In this document: positions 26,527 to 34,976 of the stretch, in pieces
How the letters are laid out: every line of letters begins with the position of its first letter
Numbering within the stretch: the first letter of the stretch is position 1
Assembly: GCA_947474675.1 (NCBI GenBank)
Contig: CANJKA010000008.1
Span: forward strand, 1 to 62,735
DNA from: Flavobacteriales bacterium
Lineage (GTDB): Bacteria; Bacteroidota; Bacteroidia; Flavobacteriales_D; Crocinitomicaceae
Direction: 5' to 3'
Length of the DNA stretch: 62,735 bases
Position numbers and translations under genes: made by a program
Notes under the pieces: generated by a model
Database searches by the model: none
What the model was told of the DNA's origin: nothing
The model's input: only the letters and a program-made list of their open reading frames with translations

Positions 26527-26615
26527 TGGACATTAGATTTTTAGACTATAGACATTAGACTTAAAAATCTGAAAAAAAAGGTCTAATATCTAATATCTAA
26601 ATATCTATCATCTAA
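26527..26615. repeat. TAGAC-type inverted repeat upstream of sucC
   Basis: The left arm (26527-26560) contains TTTTTAGACTATAGACATTA. The right arm (26581-26615) is its imperfect complement, starting GTCTAATATCTAATATCTAA. The arms are separated by 20 nt, and the block ends about 50 nt before the sucC promoter. Confidence 0.6.
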
Positions 26616-26662
26616 TTTTCAAAAAAACTTCCAAAACATTCCATAATTAAAAGAATTACATC

Positions 26663-26670
26663 TATCTTTA
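26663..26670 (+). promoter_or_regulatory. Candidate -7 box TATCTTTA of sucC
   Basis: TATCTTTA followed by CGGCACTAAAATTCAGAAG and the start codon, 20 nt downstream. The block GGCACTAAAAT is shared with the thiolase promoter at 8889. Confidence 0.55.
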
Positions 26671-26689
26671 CGGCACTAAAATTCAGAAG

Positions 26690-27901
26690 ATGAACTTACA
26701 CGAATATCAAGGAAAATCTATATTGAAAGCTTACGGCGTTACAATCCAAGAAGGAGTTGTAGTTGACCGTGTTGAAGATGCAGTTGAAGCTGCTAAAAAA
26801 TTAACTGAGCAAACAGGTACTAGCTGGTATGTTGTTAAAGCACAAATCCACGCAGGTGGACGTGGAAAAGGAGTTGTTGCTGAAACAGGTTCTCACGGTG
26901 TTGTTCTTGCAAAAGGTATAGACAAATTAGAAGATACTGTGAAAGGTATTCTTGGAGGTCACTTGGAAACTGCTCAAACTAACGGAGTTGGTAAAAAAGT
27001 AAACAAAGTGTTAATCGCACAAGATGTTTATTACCCAGGTGAATCAGAAATTTCTGAATTCTATATGTCAGTTTTGTTGGATCGTGAATTAGGACGTAAT
27101 GTGATCGTTTATTCTACTGAAGGTGGAATGGATATTGAGCACGTTGCTGAGCACACTCCACATTTAATATACAAAGAAATCATTGATCCACGTGTTGGAA
27201 TTCAAGGTTTTCAAACACGTAAAATTGCATTTAACTTAGGTTTATCTGGAAAAGCGTTTAAAGAAATGACAAAATTTGTCGCTAATCTTTATGCTGCTTT
27301 TGAAGGATGTGATGCTTCAATGTTCGAAATCAACCCAGTTTTCAAAACTTCTGATGATTTAGTAATTGCTGTTGATGCAAAAGTAACTTTAGATGGTAAC
27401 TCTTTGTTCCGTCACCCAGATTATTTAGCAATGCGTGATACTTCAGAGGAAGATCCAACGGAAGTTGAAGCGGATGCAGCAGGATTAAATTTCGTAAAAT
27501 TAGACGGTAACGTTGGATGTATGGTAAACGGTGCTGGTTTAGCAATGGCTACTATGGATATCATTAAATTATCAGGTGGTAATCCTGCTAACTTCTTGGA
27601 CGTAGGTGGAACAGCTAACGCAGAACGTGTTGAAAAAGCATTCCATATCATCTTAAAAGATAAAAACGTAAAAGCAATTTTGATTAACATTTTTGGTGGT
27701 ATCGTAAGATGTGACCGTGTTGCTCAAGGTATCGTTGACGCATACAAAAACATGGGTTCTATTCCTGTTCCATTGATTATTCGTTTACAAGGAACGAACG
27801 CTGTTGAAGCGAAACAATTAATCGATGATTCAGGTCTTGATGTTCACTCTGCAGTTCTTTTACAAGAAGCAGCAGATTTAGTAAAGAAAGTATTGGCTTA
27901 A
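26690..27901 (+). CDS. sucC: Succinyl-CoA ligase (ADP-forming) subunit beta
   Basis: 403 residues, full length. [17 protein letters not shown] opens an ATP-grasp domain, and [14 protein letters not shown] is the nucleotide-binding loop. Metal and base residues lie in FEINPVF. The C-terminal Rossmann-like domain carries [20 protein letters not shown] and [10 protein letters not shown], which meets the phosphohistidine of the alpha subunit. The complex makes succinate, CoA and ATP from succinyl-CoA in the TCA cycle. sucD is not adjacent, which is common in Bacteroidota. Codon use looks more GC-rich at third positions than its neighbours, as expected for a highly expressed gene. Confidence 0.96.
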   Translation: MNLHEYQGKSILKAYGVTIQEGVVVDRVEDAVEAAKKLTEQTGTSWYVVKAQIHAGGRGKGVVAETGSHGVVLAKGIDKLEDTVKGILGGHLETAQTNGVGKKVNKVLIAQDVYYPGESEISEFYMSVLLDRELGRNVIVYSTEGGMDIEHVAEHTPHLIYKEIIDPRVGIQGFQTRKIAFNLGLSGKAFKEMTKFVANLYAAFEGCDASMFEINPVFKTSDDLVIAVDAKVTLDGNSLFRHPDYLAMRDTSEEDPTEVEADAAGLNFVKLDGNVGCMVNGAGLAMATMDIIKLSGGNPANFLDVGGTANAERVEKAFHIILKDKNVKAILINIFGGIVRCDRVAQGIVDAYKNMGSIPVPLIIRLQGTNAVEAKQLIDDSGLDVHSAVLLQEAADLVKKVLA

Positions 27902-27922
27902 TTTAAAGTCTTTCTCAATATT

Positions 27923-27957
27923 AAAATGCTCTTCGATTTCGGAGAGCATTTTTTTTT
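27923..27957. terminator. Intrinsic terminator between sucC and recG
   Basis: Stem AAAATGCTCT / AGAGCATTTT with a 10-nt loop and a run of nine or more T on the plus strand. The A-rich left side can serve recG in the other direction. Confidence 0.85.
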
Positions 27958-27966
27958 GCATCAAAC

Positions 27967-30063
27967 CTAAGAAATACTACTCCAATTCGGCTTAGACAAC
28001 ATAATCTTTCTTAATTTTTCTCTAATTAAAAAGTGATCTGGATTTTCTAACAAAGGATCTTCTTCTAATATCTTTCGAGCATTGTCTCTTGCTAAAACAA
28101 CTATTTGTCCATCTTTTGCTAAATCAGCAATTTTTAAATCCAATTCTCCACTTTGCTGTGTCCCCATGATATCTCCAGGTCCACGAAGATCTAAATCAAC
28201 TTCAGCAATTTCAAATCCATCGTTGGTTCTCACCATGGTCTCCAAACGCTTTTTAGATTCTTTAGACAGTTTTATACCCGTCATTAAAATACAAAATGAT
28301 TGTTCGGCACCACGTCCTACCCTACCTCGTAACTGATGTAATTGAGATAAACCAAAACGCTCTGAACTTTCAATAATCATGACAGAAGCATTTGGGACGT
28401 TTACTCCTACCTCAATAACCGTTGTTGCGACCATTATCTGAGTTTCTCCTTTGACAAAACGTTGCATTTCAAATTCTTTATCTGCAGCTTTCATTTTACC
28501 GTGTACAATACTCACGCGGTATTCTGGCAATGGAAAATAGCGAGAAATCGCTTCATAACCATCCATTAAATTATTGTAATCTAATGTTTCTGATTCTTTG
28601 ATCAGTGGATAAACAACATAAATTTGCCTTCCTTTCGCCATTTCAGATTTCATAAATCCAAATACAGTCAAACGATTGGCTTCAAAACGATGAGAAGTTT
28701 CTATTGCTTTTCTTCCCGGTGGCAATTCGTCAATTACAGATACATCTAAATCACCGTAAAATGTCATGGCCAACGTTCTTGGGATTGGAGTGGCTGTCAT
28801 CACCAAAACATGAGGAGGAATTGTATTCTTCTTCCACATTCTCGCACGTTGAGCAACTCCAAAGCGATGTTGTTCGTCGATTACAACAATCCCTAAGTTT
28901 TTGAATTTCACAACATCTTCTAATAGTGCGTGTGTTCCGACCAATATATCTATTTCACCATTTTCTAATCCTTCATGAATAATTCTTCGTGCTTTTTTCC
29001 CAACTGAACCAGTTAATAAAGCAACATTCACATTCATTTCTTTTAAGAAGTCTACCAAAGTGACAAAATGTTGACTTGCCAATATTTCCGTTGGCGCCAT
29101 TAAAGCAGCTTGAAATCCATTTCCAATACCCATTAGCATTGTTAAAAGGGCAACTAATGTTTTTCCGCTTCCTACATCTCCTTGCAAAAGACGATTCATG
29201 TGATTTCCATTCATAAAATCCTTTCGAATTTCTTTAAGAACCCGTTTTTGAGCTCCTGTTAATGTGAATGGTAAATGATTTTCATAAAAATCTGTGAATG
29301 GTAGGCCTACTTCTGGAAAGATATGTCCTCCAGTTTTTCTGAAACTTATTAGTTTCCGCATCAATAATTCCAATTGAAGGAAAAACAATTCTTCAAATTT
29401 CAACCGAGTTCGCGCTAAATTAGCTTTCACCTCATCTGTCGGACAATGAATTTGAATCAGCGCCTCTTCACGAGAAATTAAATTCAATTCTCTCATTATC
29501 GACATTGGTAAAGTTTCAGCTATTTTCCCTTGAAGCTGAATAACCAACGATGTAATTATCTTTTCAATTCCCTTTGAACTCAAACCATTCATTCCCAATT
29601 TTTCAGTACTAGAATAAACCGCTTGTAATCCTTTTTCATGTTTTACTTTTTCAAATTCGACCAATTCAGGATGAGGAATATTGAAAGAAGATCCAAACAA
29701 TTTTGCTTTGCCATATACTTGAAACTCAACATTAGGTTTTAAAAGTGGTTTTATCCATTTCCCCCCTTGAAACCAAACCAACTCAATAACACCAGTTCGA
29801 TCTTGAAATTTCGCAACTAAGCGCGTTTGTTTTCCCACAACTTTTTCAGAAACATGCGTAATAGTCCCTTTTAATTGTGCATACCCTTCCAATTGAGGTA
29901 ATTCAGAAACGGAATGATATTGTGAACGATCAACATACCGAAAAGGAAAATAATGCAATAAATCATCAAACGTATAAATTCCAGCCTCCTTCTTTAAGAG
30001 CACGGCACGATTCGGTCCGACACCTTTCAGAAATTCAATGGGGGTATTGAGGAATTCGTTCAT
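27967..30063 (-). CDS. recG: ATP-dependent DNA helicase RecG
   Basis: 698 residues, full length. An N-terminal wedge/OB domain starts at PIEFLKGVGPNRAVLLKKE. Helicase motifs: I LLQGDVGSGKT, Ia MAPTEILASQH, II VVIDEQHRFG, III LVMTATPIPRTLA, V TTVIEVGVNVPNA, VI QLRGRVGRG. RecG remodels stalled replication forks and branch-migrates Holliday junctions. It is convergent with sucC and shares a terminator. Its promoter must lie in the repeat-rich stretch 30064-30175. Confidence 0.96.
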   Translation of the reverse strand: MNEFLNTPIEFLKGVGPNRAVLLKKEAGIYTFDDLLHYFPFRYVDRSQYHSVSELPQLEGYAQLKGTITHVSEKVVGKQTRLVAKFQDRTGVIELVWFQGGKWIKPLLKPNVEFQVYGKAKLFGSSFNIPHPELVEFEKVKHEKGLQAVYSSTEKLGMNGLSSKGIEKIITSLVIQLQGKIAETLPMSIMRELNLISREEALIQIHCPTDEVKANLARTRLKFEELFFLQLELLMRKLISFRKTGGHIFPEVGLPFTDFYENHLPFTLTGAQKRVLKEIRKDFMNGNHMNRLLQGDVGSGKTLVALLTMLMGIGNGFQAALMAPTEILASQHFVTLVDFLKEMNVNVALLTGSVGKKARRIIHEGLENGEIDILVGTHALLEDVVKFKNLGIVVIDEQHRFGVAQRARMWKKNTIPPHVLVMTATPIPRTLAMTFYGDLDVSVIDELPPGRKAIETSHRFEANRLTVFGFMKSEMAKGRQIYVVYPLIKESETLDYNNLMDGYEAISRYFPLPEYRVSIVHGKMKAADKEFEMQRFVKGETQIMVATTVIEVGVNVPNASVMIIESSERFGLSQLHQLRGRVGRGAEQSFCILMTGIKLSKESKKRLETMVRTNDGFEIAEVDLDLRGPGDIMGTQQSGELDLKIADLAKDGQIVVLARDNARKILEEDPLLENPDHFLIREKLRKIMLSKPNWSSIS

Positions 30064-30174
30064 TTAATTATTTCACTTTTGGGTTTTGAAACCGTTTCAA
30101 ATTGTAACAGCTTCAGTTACTTCGTTCGCTGGGACTATATAATAAAGATAAAAAAACCTTCCAAAAACTTATCT

Positions 30175-30575
30175 AGCCCTGAAAGGGTTTAATATGTAAA
30201 CATTGGGCAAAACCCTATGAATCAACAATAACCACACAAGCAAAAGCCCTGAAAGGGTGAGATATTCAAGGTAGCATTAATCCCAAACATACCGTTCATC
30301 GTATTCTACCTCATATTTTTTCAAAAAAGCTTTATATTCGTCCTGAAATGTTTTTTTTCCATGATGTTCTCATTTATTTACAATATAATTTATGACTATT
30401 TCTACTGAATGATGTATTAAAGGGGTTTTGCGTTTTGTGCTAAACACAATATGATTATAATTTTTCACGAGTGATTTTCCCATACTTGTATTACACCCTT
30501 TCAGGGCTTTGTTATTGTTTGTTCCTTATTCGATGGACTTTGCCCATCGCTAAATGATAACACCCTTTCAGGGCT
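30175..30575. repeat. Paired REP-like hairpin blocks flanking a decayed transposase
   Basis: Four copies of AGCCCTGAAAGGGT: 30175-30188 and 30245-30259 in plus orientation, 30494-30508 and 30561-30575 inverted. Each pair encloses a related linker of 55 nt or so with ATTGGGCAAA...AACAATAAC in common; the right linker also folds as CGATGGAC/GCCCATCG. The 808-nt gap 30064-30871 holds this block, the transposase remnant and the dsbD terminator; I see nothing else in it. Confidence 0.7.
30277..30483 (-). pseudogene. IS200-type transposase remnant with internal deletion
   Basis: In one frame, 69 codons: MGKSLVKNYNHIVFSTKRKT, then PLIHHSVE, then INYIVNK, a TGA stop, and EHHGKKTFQDEYKAFLKKYE to YDERYVWD and TAA. 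The start and end match the N- and C-termini of about 150-residue Y1 transposases of Bacteroidota. The catalytic-Tyr region (NYI.N..EHH) remains, but roughly 80-90 residues with the HUH motif are missing, and a TGA replaces the residue before EHH. It cannot be active. The deletion kept the frame. It lies between two inverted hairpin blocks that look like its former substrates. Confidence 0.75.
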
Positions 30576-30815
30576 TAAAACTATTCAAAAGTAAAACCAT
30601 CAAATGATAATTCTTTTAAATCATCACTAAATTAATAAAAAATCGTTGTATAAGTTTTAGCTCGACCAAATAAATTTAACTCATTTAAAATTAATTGTTA
30701 TTCAAAAACAAATTTATATAAATTAAATTGAAATATTTCCTGTGAATTTTTAATTGATAAAAAGAAATAAGTTCATTTACTACTTTGTCCATTATTGCTA
30801 AACAAATGTAAAGGT

Positions 30816-30846
30816 AAAAAAAATCCTCCGAAAAATTCGAAGGATT
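30816..30846 (-). terminator. Intrinsic terminator of the dsbD operon
   Basis: On the minus strand AATCCTTCG pairs with CGGAGGATT (one G-T pair), loop AATTTTT, followed by eight T in all. It begins 26 nt after the dsbD stop. Confidence 0.75.
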
Positions 30847-30871
30847 AATTTATAGTTTATTTATTTAGATA

Positions 30872-32935
30872 TTATTTTTTGAAAGATTTTAAACCATCGT
30901 CTAACCATTTTTTAAATAACAAAGGATCATGGTGACTTTGATAACTTGCTGAACCTCCAGGTAAATCTTTTCCATCAACTGTTTGTAAAACGTAATAAGG
31001 CTGAGAAGCAGTTTGGTATTCTTTTATCTGTTTTGCTGTCCACTTATTTCCTATGGTTAGAATTTCAAAATCTCTACCATCAACTATCTCATGTTTCTGT
31101 TCGCTTTTAGGTAATTCAGTACGTTCATCAACATATAACGAAACAATTACAAAGTCATTTCTTAAATGTTCAATAATACCTGGTTCTCCCCAAACTGATT
31201 GCTCCATTTTACGACAATTCACACAACCCCAACCTGTATAATCTACGAATAAAGGTTTACCTACTTCTTTTGCATACGCTAAAGCTTTGTCATAATCATT
31301 AAAAGCCATCAATCCTTTGGGTCCTTCGTGCATTCCTTCTACAGCATGTAATGAAACGCTTTCAGAAGATGAATTTCCTCCACCACCAAAACCTTTTGGC
31401 GATTCAGCATAGAAATCTGGTGGTAAAAAAGCATTAACCAATTTTAAAGGAGCTCCCCATAATCCAGGAATTAAATAGATCGTTAAAGCTAAAGTTAAAG
31501 TCGCCATCATTGTTCTACCAACAGATAATTTCTCAACAGCACTGTCATGAGGCAATCTAACTTTTCCGAACATGTATAAAGCCAGTGTTCCAAATACAGC
31601 AATCCAAATCGAAATAAATATTTCACGTTCTAATAAATGCCATTGCATTGTTGTATCCGCAGTTGATAAGAATTTGAATGCAAAAGCAATTTCAATAAAT
31701 CCTAAGAAAACTTTTACAACATTTAGCCAACCACCTGAGTTAGGCATAGAATTCATCATTGAAGGGAAAATTGCAAACAACATAAAAGGCAACGCTAAAG
31801 CTAAACCAAAAGCAAACATTCCAACCATTAAGGCATTTCCTCCACCAACACTTGAAAGTGCTCCAAGCAAAGCTCCTAGAATTGGACCAGTACAAGAGAA
31901 GGAAGCCAATGATAAAACTAATGCCATAAAAAAGATACCAATTGCCCCCCCTTTATCTGCTTTAGCGTCTGCTTTATTTACCCAAGAACTAGGCATTTGA
32001 ATTTCAAAGGCACCTAAAAATGATAGTCCAAATAAAAACAACATAAAGAAAAAGAATATATTAAAATATACATTCGTTGATAATTCATTTAAAAGTTGAC
32101 CTGCACCAGTCACAACAACTAAAGCACCTAAAAGAACATGAATTAATACAATAGAACCTCCATAAATAAATGCATTTTTTATTCCTTGAGCACGCGTTTT
32201 TGAACGTTTTGTAAAGAAACTTACTGTCATCGGAATCATAGGGAAAACGCAAGGCATTATTAGAGCAGCAAAACCACTAAAGAATGCTAAAAAGAATATA
32301 GTCCATAACGATTGACCTCCTGTTTCTGATTCCGTTTTCGTTTTTTCAATAGCTGCATCTTTATTTTTATCGTCTCCTGAGTCAGATTTAGCAGCTGGCT
32401 CAGATTCAGCAGGTGTCACCACAACAGATTCAGCCTTAATTGATTCAACGTCAACAACTTTAACTCCTGCAGCTCCTTTCAATTTCACCTTGAATTTTTG
32501 AGGGAAAGGTAATAAGCAACCTTCTTCATTACAAGTTTGAAATTCGAAAACACCTTCCAATACAAAATCTTTATCTGAAAGAATTTGTATTTTTTGTTTT
32601 ATTTTAAATTTTCCTTCATGTGTCGCCAAGTCTTCATCTGCTATATCATCATGCTTTAAATGAGGTTTAGGTTCAATTGGATTACCAATCGTTTTAAAAT
32701 TATTAGACTTAGTAAAATTAATAGAAGTAGGATAACCAAAAGTTCCTTTTGGTAATACTATGGCATTTATATGCCATCCACTAACAATTGAAATATTCAC
32801 AATAATTGTTGCTTCAGATCCATTTTGTTCGACTGTAAAATTAGCTTTTACTTTTTCATCGCCATACACAACCTGAGCTGAAACACTAGTTACGGTAAAC
32901 AATACAACTAAAAGACTAAAAAAGATTTTTTTCAT
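30872..32935 (-). CDS. dsbD: Thiol:disulfide interchange protein DsbD
   Basis: 687 residues from the ATG at 32935, which opens a signal peptide (MKKIFFSLLVVLFTVTSVSAQ); an ATG at 32965 adds ten non-signal residues and is rejected. Domain order: DsbD-alpha (about 25-160, Cys pair in CNEEGCLLPF); an Ala/Glu/Lys-rich linker; eight membrane helices with the redox Cys pair in IMPCVFPMIP and FSCTGPILG; and a C-terminal thioredoxin-like gamma domain with GWGCVNCRKME. DsbD carries electrons from cytoplasmic thioredoxin to periplasmic reductases, including cytochrome c maturation, which links it to CcsBA in this window. It follows the DsbD-alpha-like gene by 10 nt. Confidence 0.93.
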   Translation of the reverse strand: MKKIFFSLLVVLFTVTSVSAQVVYGDEKVKANFTVEQNGSEATIIVNISIVSGWHINAIVLPKGTFGYPTSINFTKSNNFKTIGNPIEPKPHLKHDDIADEDLATHEGKFKIKQKIQILSDKDFVLEGVFEFQTCNEEGCLLPFPQKFKVKLKGAAGVKVVDVESIKAESVVVTPAESEPAAKSDSGDDKNKDAAIEKTKTESETGGQSLWTIFFLAFFSGFAALIMPCVFPMIPMTVSFFTKRSKTRAQGIKNAFIYGGSIVLIHVLLGALVVVTGAGQLLNELSTNVYFNIFFFFMLFLFGLSFLGAFEIQMPSSWVNKADAKADKGGAIGIFFMALVLSLASFSCTGPILGALLGALSSVGGGNALMVGMFAFGLALALPFMLFAIFPSMMNSMPNSGGWLNVVKVFLGFIEIAFAFKFLSTADTTMQWHLLEREIFISIWIAVFGTLALYMFGKVRLPHDSAVEKLSVGRTMMATLTLALTIYLIPGLWGAPLKLVNAFLPPDFYAESPKGFGGGGNSSSESVSLHAVEGMHEGPKGLMAFNDYDKALAYAKEVGKPLFVDYTGWGCVNCRKMEQSVWGEPGIIEHLRNDFVIVSLYVDERTELPKSEQKHEIVDGRDFEILTIGNKWTAKQIKEYQTASQPYYVLQTVDGKDLPGGSASYQSHHDPLLFKKWLDDGLKSFKK

Positions 32936-32945
32936 ACTGACTATA

Positions 32946-33380
32946 TTAATTTGGTTTAATTTCAATTGTGAATTTTTGATCGATTGGAGGTAAACACATT
33001 GTAGCGTTACAAACCATATAAGAGATAATTACTTCTTGAGTAGTCGATTGTTTAGAAATCGCTTTTTGAGAAAACATCACCTCATCTTTAAAAAAATTAA
33101 GTGTTGCTTCAAAATTTTCATCGTATTCCTGAATAGGTTTCGGTTCATTTACTTTTCCAGATAAAGAAACCAATTTATTTTCAGTAAAAACAAATGATGT
33201 TGGAACAGGGCCAATTTTATTATCGATTAATTGACTATATAAATGCCAACCTTCAGCTATTGTTGCCGTCATTTCAATCGATTTCGATTTTTGATTATAC
33301 TTAGCTTCCCACGTAACTTTCTCTTGAGAAAAAGAAGTAAAAGCAAGTATAGTAAAAAATAGCAAAGTGAAAAATTTCAT
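32946..33380 (-). CDS. Stand-alone DsbD-alpha-like periplasmic protein
   Basis: 144 residues from the ATG at 33380, giving a signal peptide (MKFFTLLFFTILAFTSFSQ). A TTG at 33407 overlaps the -7 box and is rejected. The mature domain mirrors the alpha domain of the next gene: EGWHLYSQ here and SGWHINAI there, PKPIQEYDENFEATLNFF, and the Cys pair in YMVCNATMCLPP compared with CNEEGCLLPF. It is probably a second electron-accepting domain for DsbD or a separate reductase. First gene of a two-gene operon with dsbD. Confidence 0.82.
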   Translation of the reverse strand: MKFFTLLFFTILAFTSFSQEKVTWEAKYNQKSKSIEMTATIAEGWHLYSQLIDNKIGPVPTSFVFTENKLVSLSGKVNEPKPIQEYDENFEATLNFFKDEVMFSQKAISKQSTTQEVIISYMVCNATMCLPPIDQKFTIEIKPN

Positions 33381-33404
33381 TCTTTTAATATTAAAAATAT
33401 GTTT

Positions 33405-33412
33405 CAAAGATA
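33405..33412 (-). promoter_or_regulatory. -7 box TATCTTTG of the dsbD operon
   Basis: Exact TAnnTTTG on the minus strand, 24 nt before the chosen ATG at 33380. It rules out the upstream TTG as start. Confidence 0.65.
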
Positions 33413-33492
33413 TAAAATCTATTCAATAAATAGATTTAGTCTTTGCGACCATCCTTGTATTCCTAAATTAGATAAAATAAAAATAGAAGCAC

Positions 33493-33530
33493 AAAAAAAG
33501 CCTATATTGCTTATAGAAACAATATAGGCT
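33493..33530 (-). terminator. Intrinsic terminator of the 94-residue ORF
   Basis: Minus-strand stem AGCCTATATTG/CAATATAGGCT with a 10-nt loop and seven T. It begins 18 nt past the stop codon. Confidence 0.85.
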
Positions 33531-33547
33531 CAAGTACTTATATTCAA

Positions 33548-33832
33548 TTATAATTTAATTTCTAATATTCTTTCGATTGGAATCCAGATACCTCCTTTTA
33601 AACAAATAAATTTTGCTCCGTTTGCCCAAAGAGTAGTATCTACACGTTTTAAACCTGAATCATCTTTAAAAATAATCGAAACTTTACTGTGATGAGCATT
33701 CCCCAATCTTACCGCCGTTTCAATTTGTTTTAAAAGTTCAGGGTGTTGTTTAATAGGCGTCTTATCATGAAACGATAATGCCGCAACCAATTCTTTTTCT
33801 ATTAATTCTGGGTTTTGTATAATTTCTGGCAT
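33548..33832 (-). CDS. Conserved hypothetical small protein
   Basis: 94 residues, no signal peptide or membrane segment. The N-terminal half is helical and charged (ELIEKELVAALSFHDK, ELLKQIETAVRLGN). The C-terminal half is strand-like (KVSIIFKDDSGLKRVDTTLW, ICLKGGIWIPIERILEI). I recall similar small proteins in other Flavobacteriia but no functional name. A strong terminator of its own and separate spacing show that it is an independently transcribed real gene. No function assigned. Confidence 0.7.
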   Translation of the reverse strand: MPEIIQNPELIEKELVAALSFHDKTPIKQHPELLKQIETAVRLGNAHHSKVSIIFKDDSGLKRVDTTLWANGAKFICLKGGIWIPIERILEIKL

Positions 33833-33928
33833 AATTTCTTGGTTTAAGATCCTAATATAAGCTTTTATTTTTAATTAATGAACAAATTTAGTAAAAAACT
33901 AATGAACAAGTTAACAACTTTCTATAAT

Positions 33929-34954
33929 TTACACTATTTTTAATCTTGCACTTGCTGAAATCGACTGATCCGCAAATAATTTCTTATCAAACATAAACTT
34001 TCCCGTAATCGCTATCATTCCAGCATTATCCGTGCAAAATTCGAATTTAGGGATAAATGTTTTCCAATTCAGCTCTTCTCCAACTCTTATTAGTTCAGTC
34101 CTTAATCCTGAATTTGCGGACACCCCACCTGCAATAGCTATTTGCTTAATATTTAATTCACTGGATGCTTTGATTAATTTAATAAATAAAATATCAATAA
34201 TCGCTTTTTGAATCGAAGCACAAATATCAGCCAAATTATCTTCTATAAAAGTTGGATTTAATTTTTGTTGTTTTTGAATAAAATAAAGTATCGAAGTTTT
34301 TAGCCCACTAAAACTAAAATTATATCCATCAATGCGTGGCTTAGAAAATTCAAATTTATTAGCATCGCCTAATTGAGCATATTTGTCAATCAATGGTCCT
34401 CCTGGGTATTCAAAACCTAATATTTTAGCCGATTTATCAAATGCTTCTCCTGCTGCATCGTCAATTGTTGTCCCAATAACTTCCATTTTCAAATAATCTT
34501 TTACCAAAACTATTTGAGTATGTCCTCCAGAAACAGTTAAACACAAAAATGGAAATTGTGGTTTATCTTTTCCTTCATCATCAATAAAATGAGCTAACAC
34601 GTGTCCATGCATGTGATTTACATCTATCATAGGAATATCTAAAGCTAAAGAAAACGATTTCGCGAAAGAAGTTCCTACAACTAATGAGCCTAGCAAACCA
34701 GGACCTTTTGTAAAAGCAATTGCATCAATTTGGTCCAATGTTATTCCCGCCAATTTTATCGCCTGATCAACAACTGGTACAATGTTTTGCATGTGAGCTC
34801 GACTTGCCAACTCAGGAACTACTCCACCGTACATTTTATGAATATCTTGCGTGGCAATAATGTTAGATAAAATGGTCTCATTTTTGAGCACTGCTGCCGA
34901 CGTATCATCACATGATGATTCAATACCTAATATGAATGTGTGTTTTTGACTCAA
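33929..34954 (-). CDS. tsaD: tRNA N6-adenosine threonylcarbamoyltransferase TsaD
   Basis: 341 residues from TTG at 34954, the usual TsaD length and N-terminus (SQKHTFILGIESSCDDTSAAVL). An ATG at 35047 would add 31 residues and run into the tamB coding region; it is less likely. Metal ligands are His-rich NHMHGHVLAH; LTVSGGHTQIVLV and the C-terminal FCTDNAGMIA are family signatures. TsaD transfers the threonylcarbamoyl group to A37 of ANN-decoding tRNAs, with TsaB and TsaE supplied elsewhere. It is divergent from tamB with only 22 nt between start codons. Confidence 0.95.
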   Translation of the reverse strand: MSQKHTFILGIESSCDDTSAAVLKNETILSNIIATQDIHKMYGGVVPELASRAHMQNIVPVVDQAIKLAGITLDQIDAIAFTKGPGLLGSLVVGTSFAKSFSLALDIPMIDVNHMHGHVLAHFIDDEGKDKPQFPFLCLTVSGGHTQIVLVKDYLKMEVIGTTIDDAAGEAFDKSAKILGFEYPGGPLIDKYAQLGDANKFEFSKPRIDGYNFSFSGLKTSILYFIQKQQKLNPTFIEDNLADICASIQKAIIDILFIKLIKASSELNIKQIAIAGGVSANSGLRTELIRVGEELNWKTFIPKFEFCTDNAGMIAITGKFMFDKKLFADQSISASARLKIV

Positions 34955-34962
34955 CTTTTTTG

Positions 34963-34970
34963 TAAATTTG
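34963..34970 (+). promoter_or_regulatory. -7 box TAAATTTG of tamB
   Basis: Exact TAnnTTTG, 6 nt before the tamB ATG and 9 nt from the tsaD start on the other strand. Confidence 0.5.
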
Positions 34971-34976
34971 TACTGA

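Noticed and set aside
30170..30580. Possible CRISPR array because of the repeated AGCCCTGAAAGGGT
   Set aside because: Only four short copies in two orientations with related, not unique, spacers; no cas genes. It is a REP-like block.
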